Positions 24,266 to 36,200 of a stretch of 64,000 bases of DNA are shown one piece after another. The stretch is taken from positions 25,530,975 through 25,594,974 of the forward strand of contig OW028580.1 in NCBI GenBank assembly GCA_932294295.1, in the 5' to 3' direction. The DNA is from Alitta virens. Its lineage: Eukaryota; Annelida; Polychaeta; Phyllodocida; Nereididae. A model generated the notes under the pieces. The model ran no database searches. It worked only from the letters and a program-made list of their open reading frames with translations, and was not told the DNA's origin. Every line of letters begins with the position of its first letter. The first letter of the stretch is position 1. A program made the translations under genes and the position numbers.

Positions 24266-27200
24266 GTAAGTGTCTTTATATAATAGCAGCATTTATTGAA
24301 TTGTGGTGTAATGCTGTGATTCTAATGACCATGAGAACTTAGCAATATATTTTCATGCTGATCTGCTTCAGGTCTTTCGAGACAGTCTCCCCAAAGGAGG
24401 CGCCACTGGTGCTGGAGATTACATCAATTCTCAGGGAATGGGGTGCGATCTGGAAGAATTTGTACATAGTAAGTATTTAATTTCTAGCTTATTATCATGA
24501 ACCATTAATTAACTAACATTTTCATCTTAAAACTGTCTTAGAAAAGAATAATTTTTTGCCATAGCCCATACCAAATTCATTAGTTTTGTTAAAAGTGCTT
24601 AAACAATGTTGAGAAATTGAATTCATTGTCATTCAGTTACCTGTACTAAAAAGGATAATTTTGTTTCTTTTCACAGACATCCAACCGAACAGAGTTGTCA
24701 AATTTTGAACGGATATGGAAAACAATGAGGGAACTGATCGATTGGCGGAGGCTCATTTTGTCCAGCAAACTGACGATGGTAAGAAGCGTGGCTTCTGATA
24801 GTCATCAATGACTCATCATAAGATGTTATATTAAAAAACATGATGATAGTGGTGCTCCAAGGCAATGGAGTCTTTTCACTGAAGAGCCCTGAGTCCTGCA
24901 AGACATAAGTCCTTCCACTCATCTTATTACTCATTTTGTTTTTCAGACATAGAAGATAATCACTGACTTATTCAATAAACATAACTTTCTCAGAAAAATA
25001 ACAAAAATCAACTGAATGATAAGGTGTCAGATATACATTAAAATGCACTAAAAATACTGCTGCTAGGATGCACATTGCTTCAGCCAATCACAGCCAAGGG
25101 CGGAAACTTTTCAGCCAATAGACAGTATTCTGTCATAGCCACCTGGTGGAAATATAGGGAACCTAACGTGAAAATCCACTATTCAGTGATAAGTTTGATG
25201 TTGATGACTGTGTTCTTATTTATAGGATGAAATGAAAGAGCTACAACAGAAGGTCACCAACAAGATAGATATCGGAAATGCGTAAGTGTTGAAGCATGTG
25301 ATATTTGTGCATTTTATCAACTGGATTGATGAACCTGACTAGAATATATTTTTATTTAATTTTCAGGATTTTGGAACTAGATCTTGTAGTGCGTGATGAG
25401 CAAGGAAATGTGATAGATCCAGCACAAACGAGCACAGTCAATCTATTCAGACAGGTGAGTAGTCACTTGTATGCAATTTAAGGCACATTTGTACTTTTTT
25501 TTTTCATAGACAAAAATGTCTTGTTAACCCTCAATTTTCAATCTTTTGCAGCATCAATTGGCTACATTAAGAATTAATGAAGAAAAGGAAGCAGTAAGTC
25601 ATTGATTATATGATTCACATTTTTTTGGTCCTTGTTATATTTTTAAGAGTGTTTAGTGGCAGCTATTTATGTTTTTCTTTTTTGTGCTTTTTCCTGCAGA
25701 AGTCTGACAAACCAACTGTCAAAAAGTCAACCAGCTTTAATCTGTATGTGAATGTCAAAAATTTTGTTTGTCGAATCGGAGAAAATGCTGACATAATGAT
25801 GTCCTTGTATGATGCCAAAACAGCAGAATTCATTTGGTAAGTTTGTCTTAATGTCATATTGTTTCACAGTACACTGATGATTATGAAGCTAGTGACAGCA
25901 GTACTTTCTCTCATACGATATGTAATTGTTTTTCCTTCTAATTTTCAGTGAGAATTATGTCTTGAAATGGGGCAACCAAGGAATGCCAAGAGATTTAGAT
26001 ATGTTCAACAATCTCAGAGTTCTGTTCACAGTAAGTTATAAAGACATTTTGCAAGAATTACTCTGAATATGCAGTGAAAATAAATACTGATGTTAGTGTC
26101 AAACATTACTTCTATGTTTTATTTCCTTATAGGATCTTGGTGTCAAAGACCTGAAGAGAGAGAGAATTTATTTGGTGTGTCAAGTTCTTAGAATAGGTGA
26201 GTTCTAATTTTAATGGTTCGAAACTTCTATTATGTACCAAGGTGCTTTGATTTGAAATTTTTTACCTGTTGAATTTAAAGAGGTAGTTGAATTAGCAAAG
26301 TTGCAGTTGCTTGGAGAGTTGTAATTGTGGATCATGCATAATATGTCAGCAAAATAATTTATGATTATTTATGTAGTTCATTCTTATCATCTTGTAAAAG
26401 TCCATGTCATTAATGACTCCAATATAATGACATTTCCAAGTCCAGGCTGCTCATCTCCAAGTAAACAGCATAAAGTCAGAGTGACTTGAATATGCAGACT
26501 TTCAACTGAGTCTCATCTCAGCTTGAAGCAAGTCAAGTTCTCCCAGTTCCAAGGTGGGTAGAGTCCAAAGTGCAGTAAGCACAATATGTTCAGAGTCCAA
26601 AGTGTACAGTAAATAACACAAGAGTAGATTTGCTTCCTCAGCTGGCAAAATGAAAACTGATCTTTTTAATGTGCACAGGGTATATGTATTAAAGTACAAT
26701 TCATGAAGTTTTCCCCCCAGCAGAGCTGAGAGGGAATTATCAACCAATCACAACACAGTAAACTCCACATTCCATGGGGTGATACCTCCCCCAAACAGGG
26801 CTGCTACCAGCATCTTTCTGCCAATTCTGGCAGGGATTAGTGAAGCTAAGACAATGGAGCAAAAGTGGACTCCCTGCAGTGCTCTGCATTGTGCTGAGGC
26901 TATTTATAGCTCAAGTCACAATGGGCTATTGTACTGAGTGTCAACTTTGGCTTGGTCAGCAGTTTTGGAGGGAAAGTTTTGGAGGGAAAATTAGCAAGCT
27001 CCTCCCACAATTCAGGACTCAACAGTGAGGCATCTTAACAGGGCAATGCACTCACATAACACTGACAATAAATCAATATGAAAGCAAAAGGAATAATACA
27101 ATCTATCAATTGACAATTGGACACAAGCAATCAATCAATTAATGACAATTGATTGACAATACAGTCAATCAATTAATAATATAATCAATGTTAATAATAT

Positions 27201-30200
27201 AATCAATGTTAATAACACAATCAATGTTAATAACATAATCAATGTTAATAACATAATCAATGTTCCTTGCAGCAGGCTAACTAAATATAAAGCTAAACAT
27301 GAATAATAAGAAAATACTGACACATGTGAGCAGAGCAGTGACTAGCACATGGAAATGATGGGAACACATAACAACTGCATTTAGGTCACACATGAGCAGA
27401 GGCCTGCATAGGGCAGGTGTAATGAAGAGCAAACAATATATTAAGCAATTGCTAGAGCAACAAAAATGCTCAAGGCAAGTGTAATGCAGAGTGCACACAA
27501 TCAATGTACCTAACATAATTCTACTGACATGTATGCACATCCTTTGCCTAGGGCAAGTGTAACGAGGAGTGTACAATAATGCTTGACCTGTGTGTACATC
27601 CTTTGCTTAAGGCAAGTGTAACGAGGAGTGTATAATAATGCACCTGTCATATAATTCTAACTGACATATAATAAGTGGATGCCAGGGGCTGCACTTTACA
27701 TCACTCCCCCCCTTATTCTAGCTCATTGATGGCAATCAGCAAGGAGCGTGCTTGGGGATGATCAAGGAGTTATCAGCCTGGCAATATAAACAATTCTGAC
27801 ATGCTAAACAGTTCTGACATGCTAGACAATTCTGACATGCTAAGTAACTCTGACATGTCTAAACAATTCTGACATGCTAGATAATTCTGACATGCTAAAC
27901 AATCTCAGTGACATCAATATATGAAGCACAGTGAGTAAAAAGAAAAATGGCTACAACAATGCTACAAGGATAAAACAAATGGTGATAAGCCTGAGGAAAC
28001 AAAGGGTATTTCTCATTTTATCTAAGCTAAGTACAGTTCTACATTGTGGGGATCTCATGACTACATGTCGTCCTGACCATGTCTCCCCCTTGAGGTAAGA
28101 TCCAAGGAATCCAGTACAGTACATGCATGCGTGCATGACATGCCAGTGTCAATTAACTTGGTTGTAGTCTGGGCTCAGCCCAGCATGCTGTCGCCCTCGT
28201 GCCTTGAGACTAGTTCCCAAATCCTTGCTAGGCTGCCCAAGCGGCAATGCCCAAGGCTAGTCAGTTCCAGGAGGCAGTGAATTCCCTTAGACAGTGAATT
28301 CCAGGAGACAGTAAATTCCAGGAGACAGTAAATTCCAGGAGACAGTCAATTTCAGGAGACAGTCAATTTCAGGAGACAGTCAGTTCCAGGAGACTGTAAT
28401 TCCAGTAGACAGCGAATTCTAGTAGACAGCTAATTCCAGTAGACAGTAAATTTCAGTAGCCAGTGAATTCTAGTAGACAGTGAATTCCATATAGTGAATT
28501 CCATCAGCCAGTGAATTCTAGTAGACAGTGAATTCCAGTGGACAGTGTATCCGTGTAGTGAATTCCATCAGCCAGTGAATTCTAGCAGACAGTGAATTCC
28601 AGTGGGCAGTGAATTCCGTATAGTGAATTCCATCAGCCAGTGAATTCTAGTAGACAGTGAATTCCGTATAGTGAATTCCATCAGCCAGTGAATTCCAGTG
28701 GACAGTGAATTCCGTGTAGTGAATTCCATCAGCCAGTGAATTCTAGTAGACAGTGAATTCCAGTGGACAGTGAATTCCGTATAGTGAATTCCATCAGCCA
28801 GTGAATTCTAGTAGACAGTGAATTCCGTGTAGTGAATTCCATCAGCCAGTGAATTCCAGTAGACAGTGAATTCCAGTGGACAGTGAATTCCGCATAGTGA
28901 ATTCCATCAGCCAGTGAATTCTAGTAGACAGTGAATTCCAGTGGACAGTGAATTCCGTGTAGTAAATTCCATCAGCCAGTGAATTCTAGTAGACAGTGAA
29001 TTCCAGTGGACAGTGAATTCCAGCAAATAGTGAATTTCATCAGCCAGTGAATTCTAGTAGACAGTGAATTCCTTTAGACAGTGAATTCCAAGAGTCGGTC
29101 AATTCCAGTTGACAGTCAATTCCAGTCGACAGTCAATTCCAGTCGACAGTCAATTCCAGTCGACAGTCAATTCCAGTCGACAGTCAATTCCAGTAGACAG
29201 TAAATTTCAGTAGCCAGTGAATTCTACCATACAGTGAATTCCAGGAGTCAGTCAATTCCAGTTGACAGTCAATTCCAGGAGACAGTGAATTCCAGATTTT
29301 CTTGCCAGAGGCCGGCTGATCCTGGTCGTGTGTGCGGTGAGTGGCTGTCCTGTGCAGACGCTTGAAGTCCTTGTTCCTTGGAGGTGCAGCTCTGGTCACT
29401 GCAGAGGTCCTGGGGTCAGGAGGGTCACCAGGAGACTGGTGGTCCATTCTGGAGGCTGCACACCTTTTAGGGTGATTTAGAGCATAAATGCCTCACTAGC
29501 TCATCTGAGCATCAAACACATTGTCAATATGTGCTTGGCTGTACTTGCAGTTGCAAGTGTTGACATCACTTAGCAGTGAAGGGCTTGTCTCTCTCTCCTT
29601 CCTGTGGCATAAGTGTGTTGTCTGTCCTGGTCCATGATCACGTCGGGGTCACCAATGTAAAAGTCCATGTCATTAATGACTCCAATATAATGACATTTCC
29701 AAGTCCAGGCTGCTCATCTCCAAGTAAACAGCATAAAGTCAGAGTGACTTGAATATGCAGACTTTCAACTGAGTCTCATCTCAGCTTGAAGCAAGTCAAG
29801 TTCTCCCAGTTCCAAGGTGGGTAGAGTCCAAAGTGCAGTAAGCACAATATGTTCAGAGTCCAAAGTGTACAGTAAATAACACAAGAGTAGATTTGCTTCC
29901 TCAGCTGGCAAAATGAAAACTGATCTTTTTAATGTGCACAGGGTATATGTATTAAAGTACAATTCATGAAGTTTTCCCCCCAGCAGAGCTGAGAGGGAAT
30001 TATCAACCAATCACAACACAGTAAACTCCACATTCCATGGGGTGATACCTCCCCCAAACAGGGCTGCTACCAGCATCTTTCTGCCAATTCTGGCAGGGAT
30101 TAGTGAAGCTAAGACAATGGAGCAAAAGTGGACTCCCTGCAGTGCTCTGCATTGTGCTGAGGCTATTTATAGCTCAAGTCACAATGGGCTATTGTACTGA

Positions 30201-33200
30201 GTGTCAACTTTGGCTTGGTCAGCAGTTTTGGAGGGAAAGTTTTGGAGGGAAAATTAGCAAGCTCCTCCCACAATTCAGGACTCAACAGTGAGGCATCTTA
30301 ACAGGGCAATGCACTCACATAACACTGACAATAAATCAATATGAAAGCAAAAGGAATAATACAATCTATCAATTGACAATTGGACACAAGCAATCAATCA
30401 ATTAATGACAATTGATTGACAATACAGTCAATCAATTAATAATATAATCAATGTTAATAATATAATCAATGTTAATAACACAATCAATGTTAATAACATA
30501 ATCAATGTTCCTTGCAGCAGGCTAACTAAATATAAAGCTAAACATGAATAATAAGAAAATACTGACACATGTGAGCAGAGCAGTGACTAGCACATGGAAA
30601 TGATGGGAACACATAACAACTGCATTTAGGTCACACATGAGCAGAGGCCTGCATAGGGCAGGTGTAATGAAGAGCAAACAATATATTAAGCAATTGCTAG
30701 AGCAACAAAAATGCTCAAGGCAAGTGTAATGCAGAGTGCACACAATCAATGTACCTAACATAATTCTACTGACACGTATGCACATCCTTTGCCTAGGGCA
30801 AGTGTAACGAGGAGTGTACAATAATGCTTGACCTGTGTGTACATCCTTTGCTTAAGGCAAGTGTAACGAGGAGTGTACAATAATGCACCTGTCATATAAT
30901 TCTAACTGACATATAATAAGTGGTTGCCAGGGGCTGCACTTTACAATCTGTACATATATCTTCATTTTGTTATTGTTATTTTATTAGTCGGCTGAAAGCT
31001 TTATATAGCTTATGTTTTATTGTTTTGTCTTAGACTATAACTAAAGTTTTACCTTATCTTATCTTGGATGTTTATTATTATTTCTGGCTTAAACAAGCAA
31101 TGCTTTATATTAACTGTGCTTTCCTCATCATGAATTTTCTTTCAATCAATATGATGTTTAAAGGCTGTAATTGACATTTTTAGGTCGGATGGACTTGAAA
31201 GAAATGGACAACAAAAAACAAACTCATGGCATTCGGAGGCCATTTGGTGTGGCAGGTATGCTATATGTCTTTTTAATGTCTACACAGAAATTAAAATGCA
31301 TGACATTTGTGTTGGATTTATGTAATTGATGTATTGGACTAACTTTAGAGAACAAATTGATCATTTGATGTGAAGATTTCAATAAAAAAATATACAGCTA
31401 GTACTTGTGCATGCAACACAACTACAGGGCTCACGAAGCACCATATGATATATATACTCTTGCAAAGAATCAACGATACATTGAAATGTTTTGACATGAT
31501 GGCAGCATCCACAAGAGTATACAAACCAAATTTGATGAAGATCCAATCATTCAGAATGAAGTTATACCATTTTACCCCATAGGGGGTGATTACCTATGAG
31601 GTCATAACATTGTTGAAACATACTGGCAGTGTTCCAACAAGTATAGAAACCATTTGGTAAACACTGGTAAAGATCCGATCATTCAGAATTAATTTATAGC
31701 ACTTTTCCCTATTGGGGGTAATTACCCTATGGGGGTCATTGAAGGTGTTGGCATGGTGGCAGCTACCTGAAGAGTATATAAACCATATTTGGTGAAATCC
31801 AATCATTTTGATTGATGGTATAGCATGTTATCAGCTGTATAATTACCCCCAAGTGGTTATTTAAATTAACCTCTTGATTCATAAATGACAACTGGATGCA
31901 ACAAAATCATATAAGAAACATTTTTTTTCATAAAAACAATGATCTGTAGCTCTTTTAGTTACTGAGTTATTGCAATGTGAAATTTACACTATTTCATTTA
32001 AAAGTGACATTAAGACATGAGTCAAGGTCACTATAACTGGGTGAAAGAGTTGGTGTTACCCAAAAGTACTAACTGACCAAATTTGGTTGAGCAACTCCAA
32101 CAAAAGTGCTGGTCAGGAAAAAAAGAATAATACTAACAACAGCAAGCCCAAGAATAACAAAATTATACAATTTCTTGCAGCATACGATGTGACCGCCATC
32201 ATTAAAGGAAAGTTGGAGCCGGATGAGGAGAAACAATACTTTGTGCCTTTTATGCAGTGAGTGTTTGTAACTTCCTGTACATGAATGTAGCTAACTTGCC
32301 GGATATAGCGCATCTGATGTAGCTGTTATTTTATTGTCAGCAGGGAGATTATGGGGTGCATCACTCACAGTGCCAGATTGCATGGCAGTTAGGCTTGTTC
32401 AGAAGCAGTGTTAGTTCCAATATATATATGGGGTGACTGGTGTATAATATAATTCTATAGGTAGTACATATCAAAGTGAATTGTATTCACATTGAAAAAT
32501 CATTAATCTGGTGTGGATTTCTCCCCTAAGCATTTCATTAACTTAATTAAGCCAGCCTGTGTGATCCGATCCAATGTAAAAACCTGGGAAGTCTCAGATT
32601 GAGGCTATGCTGAGAATAACACATGGTACATGTACTAGTTAGAAATCGTAGCACTTGTTAAAATGCTCTATGTATTTCAGGTGTGGTGAGAAGGACAACT
32701 TTGACCTCCTTTTGAAGAAGGCTGTGACCCCAAAAGAGATCAATCACAAAGGTCAAGGTCTTTGGGTGACCTTGAAAAAGTTGGCGGGTGACCTCAAACA
32801 GGTCCACAAGGATTTCCCACATATCATGTCGATCCAAACTGCAATTAGTCGCAAGATGGGCTTCCCCGACGTCATTATGCCAGGTGAGTGGGGAAATGTA
32901 TGAGATAAAGAAAGCAGAATGAAGTGTATCAATACATTTTTGATACAGTAAAGTGACACTTATTCAATTCTCAGCTTCTCTGATTGACCGAAATGATGAG
33001 AAATGTGCCGACGAAAGTAAATCAGTGATACGTCACAACATCATTTGAATATGAAATTCTATTTTATGTGTGAATTTTCAACCAACTGACCCTTAAAATT
33101 GCCCTGAGAGGACCCGAAAAGCTAAAGATTGATTAACGTAGCCTAAACCTAGCATAAGTTGAATATGCCTCAATTACTTTTGCACACCTTGAACCATGTT

Positions 33201-36200
33201 AACAGAACAATTAGATTAAGATTACCTGTTTATACTCTATTGTATAATTTAACATTTTAACTCGCATGAAATCAGGTTGTCAGTTCGAATTTACAATAAC
33301 TCATGACATGTTTTTTTTTTATTTTAAACGACATATATTCTTATGTTGTTTAGATCTTCCTGTAATCTTATCTCATTATGATATCCTTTGGTTTATTTTT
33401 TTCAGGTGATGTTAGGAATGACATTTACATCACTCTTATGCAAGGGGAGTTTCACAAGGCACCAACAAAAACTGCAGAGAGAAACATTGAAGTCACCATG
33501 AGTGTGTGCAACCAAAATGGAGAAGTCATTCCTGTAAGTTTTATGGTACTTCTCAGTGAATTTTTGGACTGTTGTGGCGATTTAGAGCTCAAGATGAAAA
33601 AAGCGGATGTATTAGATATATACGAATATCACGATCACACAATTAGTTTATTTTCCAGAGAGATAGACAGGAACATGTGCAACAAATAATCACTAGTTCT
33701 ACATTGTAAGCACAATGGGTGTACATTGTCTATACCATGAAATGCTATGGAGTCTCAGTGCCATGGCACGAATGCTGAAATACCATCGACATGCCTAATG
33801 ATTACCACTAGTAATGCCTTATCTTTACCAAGTCAATTGAGTACTAATGTTTGTGCATCATTTTGCACCATATTCACATGCACTAAAATAAACAGTTTCA
33901 AATTTTTGGCCAATGTATTTCACCGAAATCTGTAGCATTGAGTCGATGAATTATAAATCTTTCTCTTTTCGGATTTCAGGAAGTGATTTGTGAAGGAGCT
34001 GGAGGTGACATGATTAGTTCATACAAGACAGTGATTTATTATCATGAAAATAAACCTAAATGGTTTGAAACTGTCAAGGTAGGTTCGCATGAATTAACCA
34101 TAAAGAATAATTGTGCTTTTTAAATTTCCGATTCGATAATTGCTTGAGATGAGTCTGATGACACACTTCTTGATAATTTTTCAAGGTCGCCATTCCTATA
34201 GATGACTTCTATGGATCACATTTAAAGTTCACTTTCAAACACCGATCGTCTAGTGATGGTAAGTCTACTTTTGTAACTTACTATTTGTAGATGAACCCAC
34301 TATGAAAGCCACAAGATATAATAGCAGATGTGTATATTAAGTTTTGGCCATAATATTATTGCTTGATCATGATCATGTTAGAAATTGGGCAGATGTACAA
34401 CCACAGAGTAATAATACCCAGAGAAGACAGTGCAATTGAACCAATGTAAGCCTGTTCAGGGTTGGTGATTCACAGAATGACAAAGCAGCCCACAATTACA
34501 CTAAATAAATTCCAATATTATTTTAAATGTTAAGATAAGAAACTCATATTTTAGAAATACCTGTTTGTGGTTCAGGGGTAGTTTTTCTCATTATTTCAAG
34601 CTCACAGAAATATGACGTAACTATAACAACAATCACCATGACTTCACTTCCAATTGTTATGATTATGACGTAATACAGAAAATTACACCTATTATCACCC
34701 ATAGCTTATAAAAATGTGTGAGCGTCCTCTCTTACTCTTTCTACTCTTTGATGTACAGCATGGTAGTTTAGTGATTAGGGCACTTATAAATCAGGCCTTC
34801 TGATTTTCATAGATTCAATTTCTGGCCAGTGGCAGCCGGTTTGGCTTACATTTGGGCAACCCGCTAAAGCGTTATGTCATTTAGACAATGGTTAAAATAT
34901 TTGAATAAACCCTGCCTCCACTGCAAAACTACCTGTAGAGCTGGGGTTATATTGGGGTTAGGGGACAGGGAGCAACAACTTGACAGTGTATATCAGTTTA
35001 TACATAATATTTTCCAATTGAACAATAGAGCATGGTACGACAAGCCCCTATATTAAATGGAATCAATTCAGTATCAGATTCAGCGTGACATTTAATGACT
35101 ATTGATTTGATGCTATGTTTATTGACCTATTTTCTGTTCTGACATACGCCAGCAAAATCACATAAAACCAATTAATAAACTGGGATTTGGTGAATTTGTT
35201 AATTTAAAATGTTAGTGAAAAGGACTATGTCACCATACAATAAACTGCAGATTATGACTGTTTCCTTAAATAGGGACACATCTGTGTCACCCAACAAGCT
35301 TCTTCCATGTACATGTATATATTTGCATTTCATGTTATCTCACTAATAAGACAGTTTTAAAAGAGATATTGGCTTTAAATGTGAGATTTTCCAATTGTTT
35401 ATTTAAGATTATTATTATTTTTTATATTTATTTTTCCCTGAAGAAATAAGGCCAATCTGCCAGTGATGGTTAGAATTTATAATTTGTAATATGTCAACTT
35501 TGTAGATTCATTTATCTCTATATAATTTGATATCCTGCATAAACTTCCTACTTTCAAAATAGCTGATTAGACTGGCGTTTTTGTATGAGCTTGTGGTTAT
35601 GTGTTAATTACTACAGTGATAAGTACATTAGTTATTTGGATTTCATTTGACATTTTGAAAATACACACCCTAATGATGATATGATAATTAGTAAGATTAG
35701 AAAACTTACCTCGAATAGAGTAAAACTAGTTAAATCAGACTAATAAACTGTATGGCTTTAATTCAGTCAAATCAATAATAATGCACTTGCTATATTAAGT
35801 ATCATCGAAAGCTTGAGGGATAATAGTGGATTTTCACGGAAGGTTCTCTGTATTTCTACCAGGTGGGTAAAACAGAATACTACAATTATATTGGCTGAAA
35901 AAGTTCCCGCCCTTGGCTGTGATTGGCTGAAACAAAGTGCATCCTAGCAGCAGTATTTTTAGTGCATTTTAATGTATATTTGTCACTTTATCATTTAGTT
36001 AATGTTTGTTAATTTTCTGAGAAAGTTATATTTATGGAATCGGTTAGTTTTTACCTACTGTGTCTGAAAAGCAAAATGAGTAATAAGAGGAAAGGAAAGA
36101 CTTATGTCCTGCTGAGTTCAAGGCTGTTCAGTTGAAAGACTCCATATGTTAATGTGACACCCAACAAATAGTCCAACAGATTGTATATTTCTAATATTTT

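Larger units (their letters stand above)
26393..30945 (-). mobile_element. Non-autonomous LTR retrotransposon, antisense in DOCK intron 11
   Basis: Two direct repeats (26393-27700, 1,308 bp; 29656-30945, 1,290 bp) begin TGTAAA and end TTTACA. They are flanked by the 4-bp duplication ATCT (26389-26392 and 30946-30949). Read on the minus strand, the 5' LTR (30945-29656) is followed after one base by an 18-nt primer-binding site (29654-29637) matching the 3' end of tRNA-Trp. The 3' LTR is preceded by a polypurine tract (27716-27701, AAGGGGGGGAGTGA). The 1,955-bp interior has no gag, protease, RT or integrase frame; one 87-codon ORF (29447-29184) starts with a basic, proline-rich stretch of unknown origin. 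The LTRs differ by about three substitutions and one 18-bp repeat unit, so insertion was recent. It must have moved with proteins supplied by another, probably Gypsy-like, element. Confidence 0.9.

Noticed and set aside
26502..27576. Protein-coding genes in the LTR (81-, 62- and 99-codon ORFs), repeated at 29765-30821
   Set aside because: They are duplicated only because the LTRs are identical, show no family signature, and lie on both strands of regulatory sequence.
28262..29292. CRISPR-like regular repeats
   Set aside because: There are no unique spacers. It is a head-to-tail minisatellite inside an animal LTR element.
29184..29447. gag gene of the retroelement
   Set aside because: The 87-codon frame runs into the minisatellite and stops. 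No capsid or zinc-knuckle motif is visible.
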